Shown here one piece after another: positions 51,884 to 63,062 of a DNA stretch of 64,000 nt; the stretch's first letter is position 1; the number at the start of each line of letters is the position of its first letter. The stretch covers positions 496,001 through 560,000 of the forward strand of contig NZ_FNZZ01000002.1 in NCBI RefSeq assembly GCF_900109565.1, written 5' to 3'. Under the pieces are notes generated by a model. It worked only from the letters and a program-made list of their open reading frames with translations. It had not been told where the DNA came from and made no database searches. Origin of the DNA: Sphingomonas palmae (lineage in GTDB: Bacteria; Pseudomonadota; Alphaproteobacteria; Sphingomonadales; Sphingomonadaceae). Both the position numbers and the translations under genes were made by a program.

Positions 51884-53287
51884 ATGCCCCGCGCCCGCCT
51901 CTATGCCGGAGATCGCCTGCGCGACCTGCGCCGCGGCGCCGGGCTCAACCAGCGCGCGATGGCGGCGCGGCTCGGCCTGTCGGTCAGCTACCTGTCGCAG
52001 CTGGAAGGCGGCGAGCGTCCACTGACCGCCGCGGTCACGGCGGCACTTGCGCGTCATTTCCCCGCCGCGCTCGCAGGGATCGAGGGAGAGGTGCCGGCAC
52101 GTCGGCTGGCGGCGCTGAGCGCCGCACTCGCCGATCCTGCCGTCGCGCCGCTTGACGCCGAGGGTGTTGCGCGCCTGGCGGACGAGCAGCCCGACCTAGC
52201 CGACCGTTTCGTCGCGCTCCACGCGGCCAAGCGCGCGGCGGAAGAACGCGCCGCACTGGCGGAGGAAGCGATGACGTCGAGCGCCGGGCATGCCGGTGCC
52301 GGCGCGCGGCTGCCGTGGGAGGCGGTCCGGGACTGGTTCCACGACGCGGGCAATTACGTCGACGCGCTCGATCGCGCGGGCGAGGCGCTCGTCGACGGGC
52401 GCGACACGTTCGAGCAGCGATTGGGCGACTACCACGTCACGCTCGCGCTCGATCCGGACGATGCCGCACCGCTGGCGCGTTTGGACGGACACGTGCTGAC
52501 GCTCGCCGCCGCCGCTCCGCCTGAGACGCGCCGCTTCCTCATCGCGCATCGCCTCGCCGCTATCGCCTTTGCCGAACCGATTGCGGAGATCGTCGCCGCC
52601 GCCCCGCTCGCGCACGACGAGGCGCGACGGCTGCTCAGCATCGGGCTCGCCAATTACGCCGCCGGTGCGCTCGTCATGCCCTATACGGCGTTTCGTGCCG
52701 AGGCGAAGGCAACGCGCCACGACATCGACCGGTTATCCCGGCGCTTCGGCGTCAGTTTCGAGCAGGCGTGCCACCGGCTTTCGACGTTGCAGCGGCCGGG
52801 GGCGGAGGGCGTGCCCTTCTATTTCTGCCGCGTCGATATGGCGGGCAACATCACCAAGCGGCACTCGGCAACGCGGCTGCAGTTCGCGCGCTTCGGCGGC
52901 GCGTGTCCGCTGTGGCACGTCCATGAGGCAGCAGCGATCCCCGACCGCATCCTAGTCCAGCACGCCGAGACGCCCGACGGCGTCCGCTATGTGTCGATGG
53001 CGAAGGGATTGGTGAAGCCGTCGGGCCGCTTCGCACGCGCGCCGCGCCGCTACGCCGTCGTGCTGGGATGCGAGGCGGTCCACGCCGCCGACTTCGTCTA
53101 CGCCGACGCGGTCGGGGTCTCGCACGGCGGCGTTACTGCAGGATTGGCGGGTGCGCCGACGCCGATCGGTATTTCGTGCCGTCTGTGTCCGCGCAGCGAC
53201 TGCGACCAGCGCGCCTTTCCGCCGACCGACCGCGCGATCCGTGTCGATCCGGCGACGCGCGGCGTAGTGCCCTACGCGGTGATCTGA
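51884..53287 (+). CDS. pccR: PccR/ScfR-type XRE-family regulator of propionyl-CoA metabolism
   Basis: 467 aa from ATG 51884. The N-terminal XRE helix-turn-helix (GDRLRDLRRGAGLNQRAMAARLGLSVSYLSQLEGG, about residues 8-42) is followed by a middle IrrE/ImmA-like region (about 200-300, FRAEAKATRHDIDRLSRRFGVSFEQACHRL) and a C-terminal ScfR domain with CRLCPRSDCDQRAFPP. Members (RamB, PrpR, PccR) sense short-chain acyl-CoA. Its divergent position next to pccB makes it the likely regulator of the propionate operon. The last 16 bases overlap the convergent PilZ gene. Confidence 0.88.
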   Translation: MPRARLYAGDRLRDLRRGAGLNQRAMAARLGLSVSYLSQLEGGERPLTAAVTAALARHFPAALAGIEGEVPARRLAALSAALADPAVAPLDAEGVARLADEQPDLADRFVALHAAKRAAEERAALAEEAMTSSAGHAGAGARLPWEAVRDWFHDAGNYVDALDRAGEALVDGRDTFEQRLGDYHVTLALDPDDAAPLARLDGHVLTLAAAAPPETRRFLIAHRLAAIAFAEPIAEIVAAAPLAHDEARRLLSIGLANYAAGALVMPYTAFRAEAKATRHDIDRLSRRFGVSFEQACHRLSTLQRPGAEGVPFYFCRVDMAGNITKRHSATRLQFARFGGACPLWHVHEAAAIPDRILVQHAETPDGVRYVSMAKGLVKPSGRFARAPRRYAVVLGCEAVHAADFVYADAVGVSHGGVTAGLAGAPTPIGISCRLCPRSDCDQRAFPPTDRAIRVDPATRGVVPYAVI

Positions 53288-53676
53288 CGCCGGAAACGCT
53301 CGTTCGCGCTTGCCATCCAGCCAGAGCTCGGCGGCGGCGCAGCGTTGCCGACGCGGCGCTGGCGCGCAGCGTCGAGGTCGATCCGCGCGTCGAAGCGTAG
53401 CCCGGCGCGGTCACCGCGCACCCATTTGACCCGCGCTGCAACGTGGTCGACGCGGCCGATCGAGACCATCACCGGCATGTCGGCGACCAGTCCGACCGGC
53501 TTGGCGATGCACACGCCCGACACCGATACGTTGAGCACGCGGTGCTGCGTCGGCTGCGACCCTTCGCTGCGCACGACATCGGCGCTCAGCATCACGCTGG
53601 TACGCGGGTCGCGGGCGGCGGCGGTGTCGTCGGTGGTGGAGGGCATCGGCTGCATGGCGCTTCGCGCCTTACCCAC
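53272..53676 (-). CDS. PilZ-domain protein
   Basis: 134 aa from GTG 53676, or 127 aa from ATG 53655. The PilZ pattern is visible: an Arg-containing segment [15 protein letters not shown] near residue 21 and, downstream, [16 protein letters not shown] (the D/N-x-S-x-x-G motif) near 47, then [11 protein letters not shown]. PilZ domains bind cyclic di-GMP, although the first motif here has a reduced Arg pair, so binding should be tested. It ends inside the 3' end of the regulator gene and may be unrelated to it. Confidence 0.75.
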   Translation of the reverse strand: MGKARSAMQPMPSTTDDTAAARDPRTSVMLSADVVRSEGSQPTQHRVLNVSVSGVCIAKPVGLVADMPVMVSIGRVDHVAARVKWVRGDRAGLRFDARIDLDAARQRRVGNAAPPPSSGWMASANERFRRQITA

Positions 53677-53792
53677 CGAAACGTTACGAAATCGCTAACG
53701 CACTGCGAACAAGCGCGGCTGGCACGCGCACCATGCTTGCCCTCTCCCATCACCCGGCGCATGCATCGCCGCAGGAGAAGGAGCCCCCGCGC

Positions 53793-55733
<1,941 letters not shown>

Positions 55734-55753
55734 GCAACGAGTGGTTGCATCGG

Positions 55754-55784
55754 TTACATCACCGCCTTAAGTCACTGATACACT
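55754..55784 (+). promoter_or_regulatory. Possible sigma-70 promoter of the M13 peptidase gene
   Basis: TTACAT at 55754-55759 and TACACT at 55779-55784, separated by 19 bases, lie 20 bases before the start codon in an unusually AT-rich stretch. The spacer is two bases longer than ideal, so this is tentative. Confidence 0.25.
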
Positions 55785-55804
55785 GTTGTAGGGGAAGGGG
55801 AACA

Positions 55805-57883
55805 ATGCAACTCTCTGTTTTCGCGCGCCTATCGATCAGCGTCGCGGCACTCGCCATCGCCGCGCCCGCGCTCGCCCAAACCGCCACGCCGGCGCCTGCC
55901 ACACCGGCGCCCGCCGCCGCTGCCAAGACCGGCCCGCGCTACGGCACCTTCGGTATCGACCTGACCGCCGAGGACAAGTCGGTGAAGCCCGGCGACGATT
56001 TCTGGACCTACGCCAATGGCAGCTGGGACAAGCGTACCCCGATCGCCGCCGACCGCACCAGCGCGGGCGCGGGCGTCATCCTGGCCGACGAGGCCGAGGG
56101 GCAGGTGCGTGACATCCTGACCGACGCCGCGCGCGATCCCGCATCGGTCGGCGCCGGCGGCAAGCAGATCGGCGACCTGTACGGCAGCTTCATGGACGAG
56201 GCCGCGATCGAGCGCGCCGGCACCGCGCCCTTGAAGCCCTATTTCGCCAAGATCGACGCCGCCAACGACAAGACCAAGCTCCAGACGTTGTTCGCCAGCG
56301 TCGGCTACGCCTCGCCGGTCGAGGTGGGTCAGCTGCCTAACCCCGCCGATCCGACGCAGTACACCGCGATCGCCAGCCAGGGGTCGCTCGGCATGCCGCA
56401 GGATTACTACCTGCTGCCGGGCGCCAAGTACGACGCCTACCGCGCCGCTTATCGCAAGTATGTCGAGCAGGTGCTGACGCTGTCGGGCATCGCCAACGCG
56501 TCGGCGAAGGCGGACGGGATCGTCGCGCTCGAGACCGCAATGGCGAAGGTGCAGTGGACGCCGGTGCAGCAGCGCGACCTGCAGGCGATGCTGAAGCCGA
56601 TGGACGCCGCGCAGCGCAAGGCGCTGGCGCCCGAATTCGACTGGCCGCTGATGCTCAAGACCGCGGGTTACGAGCGGTTCCCGGTCGTCATCATGGGCAC
56701 CTCGACCGCGCTTACCGCACTCGGCAAGATCTACGCCGCGACGCCAGTCTCGACGTGGCAGGACTGGATGAAGTTCCGCTTCGCCAGCGCGAACGCGTCG
56801 GTGCTGCCCAAGGCGTTCGACACCGCCAGCTTCGACTTTTACGGCCGCACGCTGTCGGGCCAGCAGGAGCAGCGCGCACGCTGGAAGCGCGGCATCGCGC
56901 TGGTCAACGGCGCGATGGGCGAGGCGGTCGGCCAGGTCTATGTCGCGCGCCACTATCCGCCTGAATCCGAGGCGAAGATGGGCGAGCTGATCGACAATCT
57001 GCGCGCCGGCTACAACGAGCGGATCAGCGCCAATACCTGGATGGATGCGAAGACCAAGCAGGCCGCACTCGCCAAGCTCGCCGCATTCGACCCGCGCGTC
57101 GGCCACCCGGTCAAGTACATCGATTATTCGACCTTCAACGTCGTGCGCGGTGATCCGCTGGGCAACAACATGCGCGCGGGTGAATTCCAGCACCAGCTCG
57201 ACCTGTCGTATCTCGGCAAGCCGGTCGACCGCACGCTCTGGGGCATGACACCGCAGACGGTGAACGCTTATTACGACCCGACGATGAACCAGATCACGCT
57301 GCCGGCCGCGATCCTGCAGCCGCCCTACTTCGACCCGAAGGCGGACGCGGCAGTCAACTACGGCGCGATCGGCGCGGTGATCGGCCACGAAATGGGTCAC
57401 GGCTTCGATGATCAGGGCAGCCAGTTCGGCCCGACCGGCAAGTTCGAGAATTGGTGGACGCCCGAGACGCGCGCCGCCTTTGCGAAGCGCACCGGGCAGC
57501 TCGTCACGCAGTATGACGCCTATGAGCCGATCCCCGGCACGCACATCAAGGGTCAGCTGACGCTGGGCGAGAACATTGGCGATCTGGGCGGTGTCGAGGC
57601 GGCGTATACCGCGTACCAGAAGTACCAGCAGACGCATGGCCGTGCGCCGGTGATCGGCGGGCTGACCGGCGATCAACGCTTCTTCCTCGCCTATGCGCAG
57701 GCGTGGCAGTCGAAGGTCCGCGAGGACGCGCTGCGCAGCCGCCTGCTGACCGACCCGCACTCGCCGGCGTACAACCGTGTCAACGGCGTCGTCCGCAACG
57801 TCGATGCCTGGTACAATGCGTTCAACGTCAAGCCCGGCGACAAGCTGTACCTTGCCCCCGACCAGCGCGTGAAGATTTGGTGA
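55805..57883 (+). CDS. M13 family (neprilysin/PepO-like) zinc metallopeptidase, exported
   Basis: 692 aa from ATG 55805, with a GGGGAAGGGG purine tract upstream. A signal peptide (to ALAQTATPAPA) precedes a Pro/Ala linker. The M13 hallmarks are present: ITLPAAILQPPYFDP near 498, the zinc site GHEMGHGFDDQG with HEMGH at residues 528-532, the third ligand Glu in TLGENIGDLGGVEAAYTAY near 583, and the terminal RVKIW. It degrades peptides in the periplasm. It is monocistronic, and the structured element copy B starts two bases after its stop. Confidence 0.95.
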   Translation: MQLSVFARLSISVAALAIAAPALAQTATPAPATPAPAAAAKTGPRYGTFGIDLTAEDKSVKPGDDFWTYANGSWDKRTPIAADRTSAGAGVILADEAEGQVRDILTDAARDPASVGAGGKQIGDLYGSFMDEAAIERAGTAPLKPYFAKIDAANDKTKLQTLFASVGYASPVEVGQLPNPADPTQYTAIASQGSLGMPQDYYLLPGAKYDAYRAAYRKYVEQVLTLSGIANASAKADGIVALETAMAKVQWTPVQQRDLQAMLKPMDAAQRKALAPEFDWPLMLKTAGYERFPVVIMGTSTALTALGKIYAATPVSTWQDWMKFRFASANASVLPKAFDTASFDFYGRTLSGQQEQRARWKRGIALVNGAMGEAVGQVYVARHYPPESEAKMGELIDNLRAGYNERISANTWMDAKTKQAALAKLAAFDPRVGHPVKYIDYSTFNVVRGDPLGNNMRAGEFQHQLDLSYLGKPVDRTLWGMTPQTVNAYYDPTMNQITLPAAILQPPYFDPKADAAVNYGAIGAVIGHEMGHGFDDQGSQFGPTGKFENWWTPETRAAFAKRTGQLVTQYDAYEPIPGTHIKGQLTLGENIGDLGGVEAAYTAYQKYQQTHGRAPVIGGLTGDQRFFLAYAQAWQSKVREDALRSRLLTDPHSPAYNRVNGVVRNVDAWYNAFNVKPGDKLYLAPDQRVKIW

Positions 57884-57884
57884 A

Positions 57885-58001
57885 GCCGACGCGAAGCGCG
57901 TAGCCACGCTACGCGCCGATCCGCGCAAGCGGACGCGCCGGCCCGGCCGACGTGGCGCAACCAGCGCCACGTTCGACGGCGCGGGATTAACTCCCGCGCC
58001 G
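57885..58001 (+). repeat. Four-hairpin structured element, copy B
   Basis: An outer helix GCCGACGCG/CGCGCCGGC (57885-57893 with 57934-57942, one A-C mismatch) encloses hairpin 1 (57896-57916, 9 bp, loop CAC) and hairpin 2 (57920-57933, TCCGC/GCGGA, loop GCAA). After a CCGGCCG linker come hairpin 3 (57950-57972, 9 bp, loop AACCA) and hairpin 4 (57977-58001, 10 bp, loop TTAAC). Copy A has the same order on the opposite strand. The first hairpins could also end transcription of the peptidase gene. No coding frame explains the element. Confidence 0.7.
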
Positions 58002-58068
58002 CGGCCACCCGGATCGCTACCGCACTCGCACCACCGGAACCGCACCCGTCCCCACCGGTTCGGCGCAC

Positions 58069-58623
58069 ATGCAGCTCGACCCCCGCACCACCGCGCTCGT
58101 CCTCATCGACCTCCAGCAAGGCATCGTCGCCGGCGACAAGGGGCCTCGTTCCGGCGAGGAGGTGGTCACCACCGCAAAGTCGTTAGCCGACCGCTTCCGC
58201 ACCGCCGGCGCCCCCGTGATCCTCGTCCATGTCGCCGTCGCGCCCGGCAACGCGCCCAGCCGGCAGGTCGACAAGCCGAGCCTGCCCGAACGAACGCCGC
58301 CGGGGTTCGAGACGTTGGTCGACGGGCTGCAGCACGAGGGCGACATCGTCGTGCTGAAGCATCACTGGGGCGCGTTCACCGGCACCGACCTCGACCTGCA
58401 ACTGCGCCGCCGCGGCGTGCGCACGATCGTGCTCGCGGGCATCGCGACCAACTTCGGCGTCGAGTCGACTGCGCGCAGTGCGTGGGAGCTGAGCTACGAC
58501 GTCGTCGTGGTGGAGGACGCGTGCACCTCGCGCTCGGCCGAACTGCACGATTTCGCGGTCGCAAACATCCTGCCGCAGATCGCACGACTGGTCAGCGCGG
58601 AGGAGGTCGAACTGGCCGACTGA
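58069..58623 (+). CDS. Isochorismatase-family protein with Gly in place of the catalytic Cys
   Basis: 184 aa from ATG 58069. The fold is clear from TALVLIDLQQGIV (Asp), ILVHVAVAPGNAPS, VLKHHWGAFTGTDLDLQLR (Lys) and GIATNFGVESTARSAWEL. In the last motif the usual nucleophilic Cys (as in TNxCVE) is Gly, as in E. coli YecD-type members. Classical cysteine hydrolase activity is therefore unlikely. Function unknown. It is separated by 134 bases from the MscS gene. Confidence 0.88.
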   Translation: MQLDPRTTALVLIDLQQGIVAGDKGPRSGEEVVTTAKSLADRFRTAGAPVILVHVAVAPGNAPSRQVDKPSLPERTPPGFETLVDGLQHEGDIVVLKHHWGAFTGTDLDLQLRRRGVRTIVLAGIATNFGVESTARSAWELSYDVVVVEDACTSRSAELHDFAVANILPQIARLVSAEEVELAD

Positions 58624-58757
58624 CAGCATCAACCGTCCAAGGGCCGCTAGCCGCACTTCATCCATACTCCCGCCCGCTCCGTCGCTGCGGCACCACCTCG
58701 GTACGGAACAGTGCGTTCCCGTCGCCGTTCGAGCGGTTCACGACACCGGGAGAACTC

Positions 58758-59900
58758 ATGCCGCGTTTCCTGCGCGACCTGCCCCTGCGCGATCTGTCGA
58801 TGCGCGACCTACCCGACTGGATCGTCGACCTGAGCATCGTTGCTGCGGCGGTGCTCGCCGCGCTGCTGATCCATGCGGTTATTTTCACGCTGGTGGAGCG
58901 CGCCGCGCGCCGTAACGAGCGCGAGGGCAGCGCCGCCATCGTCGCGCGCACGCGCGGGCTTGCCCGCTGGATCCTGGTCGCGGTCGCGCTGGCAATGGTC
59001 CAGCCCGTGCTCGGTCTCACGCGCGCGCAGGCAACGTTATGGGCGCGCGCGGCGGGGTTGGTGATCCCCGGTCTGATCGGCTGGTTCGCGGTGGTGACGC
59101 TCGGCAACGTCGTCGACCTGCTGTCGCGCCGCGCCGACATCAGCGTGGAGGATAATCTGCGGGCGCGCAGGCGGCGGACCCGGCTCGGCATCTTGCAACG
59201 CATCGGCGCCTTCGTGATTGTGCTGGTGACGATCTGCATGATGCTGGTGAGCATCCCGAGCGTCCGCGCGCTGGGCGTTACCCTCGCCGCCTCCGCCGGT
59301 GTCGCGGGCATCGCGGTCGGCGCCGCCGCGCAGCCCGCGCTCAAGAACCTGATCGCGGGCATCCAGATGGCCTTTACCGAGCCGATCCGGCTCGACGACG
59401 TGGTGATCGTCGAGGGCGAATGGGGCCGGGTCGAGGAAATCCGCCTGACCTACGTCGTCATTCGCGTGTGGGACGATCGCCGGTTGGTCGTGCCGGTATC
59501 CAAGTTCTTGGAGGACAGTTTTCAGAACTGGACGCGTCAGTCATCGAAGCTGCTCGGCAGCGTGTTCTGGTACCTCGATCCCGCCGCCGACGTGGCACGC
59601 TTGCGCGACGAACTCGGCCGCATCGTCACCGGAAATCCGCGCTGGGACGGGCGTTTCTGGAACTGCCAGGTGACCGACACCAAGCCGGACGGCGCGATTG
59701 AGCTTCGAGGGCTGATGACGGCCAAGGACGCGAGCACGGCGTTCGACCTGCGCTGCGACGTGCGCGAAGCGTTGCTCGACTACATCAAGCGCGAGATGCC
59801 CGAGGCGATCCTGCGCCGCCGCGCCGACGTGGCGCTAACTGCTGACGCGACCGCCCCGGTTGTTACGCCGGCTCCTCGATCCGGGGCCGCGCCTGTCTGA
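58758..59900 (+). CDS. MscS-family mechanosensitive channel
   Basis: 380 aa from ATG 58758 with GGGAG upstream. An N-terminal repeat of LRDLPLRDLSMRDLPDW precedes about four transmembrane helices. The pore helix and beta domain motif is VAGIAVGAAAQPALKNLIAGIQMAFTEPIRLDD (about 194-226), typical of MscS (Gly/Ala-packed TM3). VEEIRLTYVVIRVWDDRRLVVPVSKF follows. It would open under membrane tension and act as an osmotic safety valve. It is convergent with and overlaps the trehalose synthesis gene by 38 bases, both being osmotic-stress functions. Confidence 0.92.
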   Translation: MPRFLRDLPLRDLSMRDLPDWIVDLSIVAAAVLAALLIHAVIFTLVERAARRNEREGSAAIVARTRGLARWILVAVALAMVQPVLGLTRAQATLWARAAGLVIPGLIGWFAVVTLGNVVDLLSRRADISVEDNLRARRRRTRLGILQRIGAFVIVLVTICMMLVSIPSVRALGVTLAASAGVAGIAVGAAAQPALKNLIAGIQMAFTEPIRLDDVVIVEGEWGRVEEIRLTYVVIRVWDDRRLVVPVSKFLEDSFQNWTRQSSKLLGSVFWYLDPAADVARLRDELGRIVTGNPRWDGRFWNCQVTDTKPDGAIELRGLMTAKDASTAFDLRCDVREALLDYIKREMPEAILRRRADVALTADATAPVVTPAPRSGAAPV

Positions 59901-61272
59901 GCGAGTCGAGGAAGCGCGTCGCCCACCACGTCACGTCTTCCTTCTGCACGCCGTCCATCAACGCCTGCCAGCGCGCGATCCGCTCTTCCTTGGGCATCCT
60001 GAGCGCCTGCTGGATCGCGTCGGAGATTTCCTCGGCGCTGTACGGATTGATGAGCAGCGCGTCCTTCATCTGCTCGGCCGCACCGGCGAACCGGGACAGG
60101 ATCAGCACGCCCGGATCCTCCGGGTTCTGCGCCGCGACATATTCCTTCGCGACAAGGTTCATCCCGTCGCGCAAGGGCGTGACCAGCCCGATCTTCGCCG
60201 CGCGGTAGATGCCGGCCAGCACGTCGCGCGAATAGCCTTGGTTGACGTAGCGGATCGGCACCCAGTCGACATCGGCATATTCGCCGTTGATCCGCCCCGC
60301 CAGTCCTTCCAGTGAGTTGCGGATGCGGCGGTACGTTTCGACCGACACGCGGCTGGGCGGTGCGATCTGGAGCAGGAACACTTCCTTGCGCTCTTCCGGG
60401 TGCTCGATCAGGAAGCGTTCGTAGCCCGAGAAGCGCTCCTCCAGCCCCTTGGAATAGTCGAGCCGGTCGACGCCGACGATCATGTCGCGCCCGTCAGCCG
60501 AATCGCGCATTCGCCGGTACGACAACCGCGCCTGCACCCCGGCGGACGCCTGCGCGAATTCCTTCGCGTCGATCCCGATCGGATCGGCGAGCAGCCGGAC
60601 GCAGCGGTCGCCCACCCGCGCCACGTCGCCCTCGATCGTCGCGCCCATTTCGTGGATCGCGAAGTCGCAAAAGGATTCAAGCCACTCCTGCGTGTGGAAA
60701 CCGAGCAGGTCATAGTCGAACATCGCCTCGACCAGCGCCTTGGCGCCCGGCAGCGTGGCGAGCAGTCGCCTGGGCGGCCACGGAATGTGCAGGAAGAAAC
60801 CGATCCGGTTCTGGCAGCCGAGCTTGCGCAGCTCGGCGCCCAGCGGGAACATGTGATAGTCCTGAATCCAGATCAGGTCGTCGGGCTCGATCAACGGGCG
60901 AACGGTCTTCGCGAAGCGCTCGTTGGTGCGCTGGTATCCGCCCGCGAAGTCGCGTTCATACTCGGCCAGGTCGATGCGGTAGTGGAACAGCGGCCACAAG
61001 GTTCGGTTGGCGTAGCCCTCGTAATATTCCTCGACGTCCTGCTCTTCCAGATCGACGACCGCGGTGGTCACGCCCTGGTTGCGCTGGAAGTCGATCTGCC
61101 CGGTATATTGCTCGGTCACCTCGCCCGACCAGCCGAACCAGATGCCGCCATTCTCGCGCAAGGCGGCGGCGAGCGCGACCGCGAGGCCGCCCTGCGCACC
61201 CGAGGTCGACCCCTTGGGGGCGCTGACGCGGTTGGAGATGACGATCAGTCGCCCCTCGCTCGAACGGCTCAT
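59863..61272 (-). CDS. otsA: Trehalose-6-phosphate synthase OtsA
   Basis: 469 aa from ATG 61272, overlapping the GH15 stop as ATGA. The GT20 motifs are LIVISNRVSAPKG, GGLAVALAAAL and WFGWSGE at the start, WIQDYHMFPLGAELR near 132, VGVDRLDYSKGLEERF near 263, and DGMNLVAKEYVAAQ near 359. It makes trehalose-6-phosphate from UDP-glucose (or another NDP-glucose) and glucose-6-phosphate. The last gene in an otsB-GH15-otsA operon. Its 3' end overlaps the convergent MscS gene by 38 bases. Confidence 0.95.
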   Translation of the reverse strand: MSRSSEGRLIVISNRVSAPKGSTSGAQGGLAVALAAALRENGGIWFGWSGEVTEQYTGQIDFQRNQGVTTAVVDLEEQDVEEYYEGYANRTLWPLFHYRIDLAEYERDFAGGYQRTNERFAKTVRPLIEPDDLIWIQDYHMFPLGAELRKLGCQNRIGFFLHIPWPPRRLLATLPGAKALVEAMFDYDLLGFHTQEWLESFCDFAIHEMGATIEGDVARVGDRCVRLLADPIGIDAKEFAQASAGVQARLSYRRMRDSADGRDMIVGVDRLDYSKGLEERFSGYERFLIEHPEERKEVFLLQIAPPSRVSVETYRRIRNSLEGLAGRINGEYADVDWVPIRYVNQGYSRDVLAGIYRAAKIGLVTPLRDGMNLVAKEYVAAQNPEDPGVLILSRFAGAAEQMKDALLINPYSAEEISDAIQQALRMPKEERIARWQALMDGVQKEDVTWWATRFLDSLRQARPRIEEPA

Positions 61273-63062
61273 CGGATCGCACTCCACGGTTTGCTGAGCA
61301 TCCCTGCGCAGTTGATCATGCCGACCAGCGAGTAGGTCTGCGGATAATTGCCCCACAGCTCGCCGCTGGTGGGGTCGATGTCCTCGGACAAGAGGCCCGC
61401 CGCGGTGCAGCGCGACAGCATCTCCTCGAACAGGCTGCGCGCCTCGTCATGGCGCCCGGTCAGGTACAAGGCCTCGATCAGCCAGAAGGTGCAGACGTTG
61501 AACGCGGTCTCGGGCAGCCCGAAATCGTCTTCGGTGTCGTAGCGCAGCATGGTGGAGCCGCGCCGCAAGCCCTTCTCAATCGCCTCCAGCGTGTCGACGA
61601 AGCGCGGATCGTCCGCCTCGAAGAAGCGCAGGTCGAGCAATTGCAGCACGCTCGCGTCCAGGTCGTCGCCCGAGAAGGTCGCGGACATCCGCCGCGTGTC
61701 CTCGCGCCACGCCGATCGCTCGATCACGTCGCGGATCGTGTCCGCGCGGCCGGCCCACACCGCTTGTCGATCGGCGAGCCCTAGCCGCTCGGCGGCGTTC
61801 GCCAGACGATCGCACGCCGCCCAGCACATCGCGGAGGAATAGGTGTGGACGCTCTGGCGCGTACGCAACTCCCACAGCCCGGCGTCGGGCTGATCGTAGA
61901 ACTTCCACGCGCGCTCACCGACATGCTCCAGCCGCTCGAAATCGGCGGCGTCGGCGGGGCGGAACAGCCGCTGGTCGAAGAAGGCGTGGACGCTGCACAG
62001 CACGATCTGCCCGTAGGCATCATGCTGGATCTGCTCGGCCGCCTGGTTGCCGACGCGCACCGGCCCCATGCCGCGATAGCCCGGCAGCTGCGGCGCGACA
62101 CGTTCTGGCAGATGCGCCTCGCCGAGGACGCCATAGAGCGGCTGTATGTGACCGTCGTCCTCACCATTCCCCGCGGCATCGACGATGTTGCGCAAATAAC
62201 CGAGATAGCCCTCGAGCACGTCGAGCGCGCCCAACCGATTGAGCGCCTGCACCGTGTAATAAGCGTCGCGGATCCAGCAGTAGCGATAGTCCCAGTTGCG
62301 CTCCGATCCCGCATGTTCGGGCACCGAAGTGGTCAGCGCCGCGACGATCGCGCCCGTCTCCTCGTGCTGGCACAATTTCAACGTGATCGCGCAGCGGATC
62401 ACGACCTCCTGCCACTCGAGCGGCACGGCGAGGCCGCGCACCCATTGCTGCCACTCCGCCACCGTGTCGTGCAGCATCAGGTCGAGCGTGCTGGCGAAAT
62501 CGCCAGCGAAACTCTCGTCGGGACCGAGGAAGAAATGCAGCGGGCGCTCGACCCGGAACGAGCGCTCCTGCTGCACCATGCCGATCGGCGCGTTGGTGGT
62601 CAGCCGCATTGCCAGCGCGTCGAGCAGGAAGCGGACGTGGTTCGACCCGCCGACCTGCTCGCGGCACGTTCCACCCCAGCCGCAGGTCGGGCGCAGCCGC
62701 ATCTTGAGCCGCGGACTGCCCGAGATCGGGCGGACGATCCGCGCGAAGGCGACCGGGCGGTAGGTGCGCCCGGTGCGTTCGAAGCGCGGGCAGAAATCGG
62801 TCACCTCGATCACGCCGCCGTGCGCGTCGGTGTGGCGCGAGACGAGCACGGGCGTGTTGCGGACGTAATGCTGCTCGACCGAGACGGAGTCCTCGACCGC
62901 AATCTCCCAGTATCCGCCCTCCGGCGCGTCGCCGCCGAGCAGTGCGGAGAACAGCGGGTCGCCGTCGACGCGCGGCACGCATCCCCAGACGAAGCGCCCG
63001 GCGCGGTCGATCAGCGCGCTGACCTGGCAATTTCCGATCGGCCAAAGATCGAGGTCGCTCAT
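61269..63062 (-). CDS. Glycoside hydrolase family 15 protein (glucoamylase/trehalase-like)
   Basis: 597 aa from ATG 63062, overlapping the otsB stop (ATGA). GH15 signatures are RNWDYRYCWIRDAYYTVQAL near residue 270 (general acid region) and, near the C-terminus, LSEDIDPTSGELWGNYPQTYSLVG, which includes the general base Glu. Bacterial members have been shown to be glucoamylases or alpha,alpha-trehalases. Fixed linkage with otsA and otsB favours trehalose or a related glucan as substrate, but sequence does not decide. No signal peptide, so cytosolic. Confidence 0.88.
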   Translation of the reverse strand: MSDLDLWPIGNCQVSALIDRAGRFVWGCVPRVDGDPLFSALLGGDAPEGGYWEIAVEDSVSVEQHYVRNTPVLVSRHTDAHGGVIEVTDFCPRFERTGRTYRPVAFARIVRPISGSPRLKMRLRPTCGWGGTCREQVGGSNHVRFLLDALAMRLTTNAPIGMVQQERSFRVERPLHFFLGPDESFAGDFASTLDLMLHDTVAEWQQWVRGLAVPLEWQEVVIRCAITLKLCQHEETGAIVAALTTSVPEHAGSERNWDYRYCWIRDAYYTVQALNRLGALDVLEGYLGYLRNIVDAAGNGEDDGHIQPLYGVLGEAHLPERVAPQLPGYRGMGPVRVGNQAAEQIQHDAYGQIVLCSVHAFFDQRLFRPADAADFERLEHVGERAWKFYDQPDAGLWELRTRQSVHTYSSAMCWAACDRLANAAERLGLADRQAVWAGRADTIRDVIERSAWREDTRRMSATFSGDDLDASVLQLLDLRFFEADDPRFVDTLEAIEKGLRRGSTMLRYDTEDDFGLPETAFNVCTFWLIEALYLTGRHDEARSLFEEMLSRCTAAGLLSEDIDPTSGELWGNYPQTYSLVGMINCAGMLSKPWSAIR

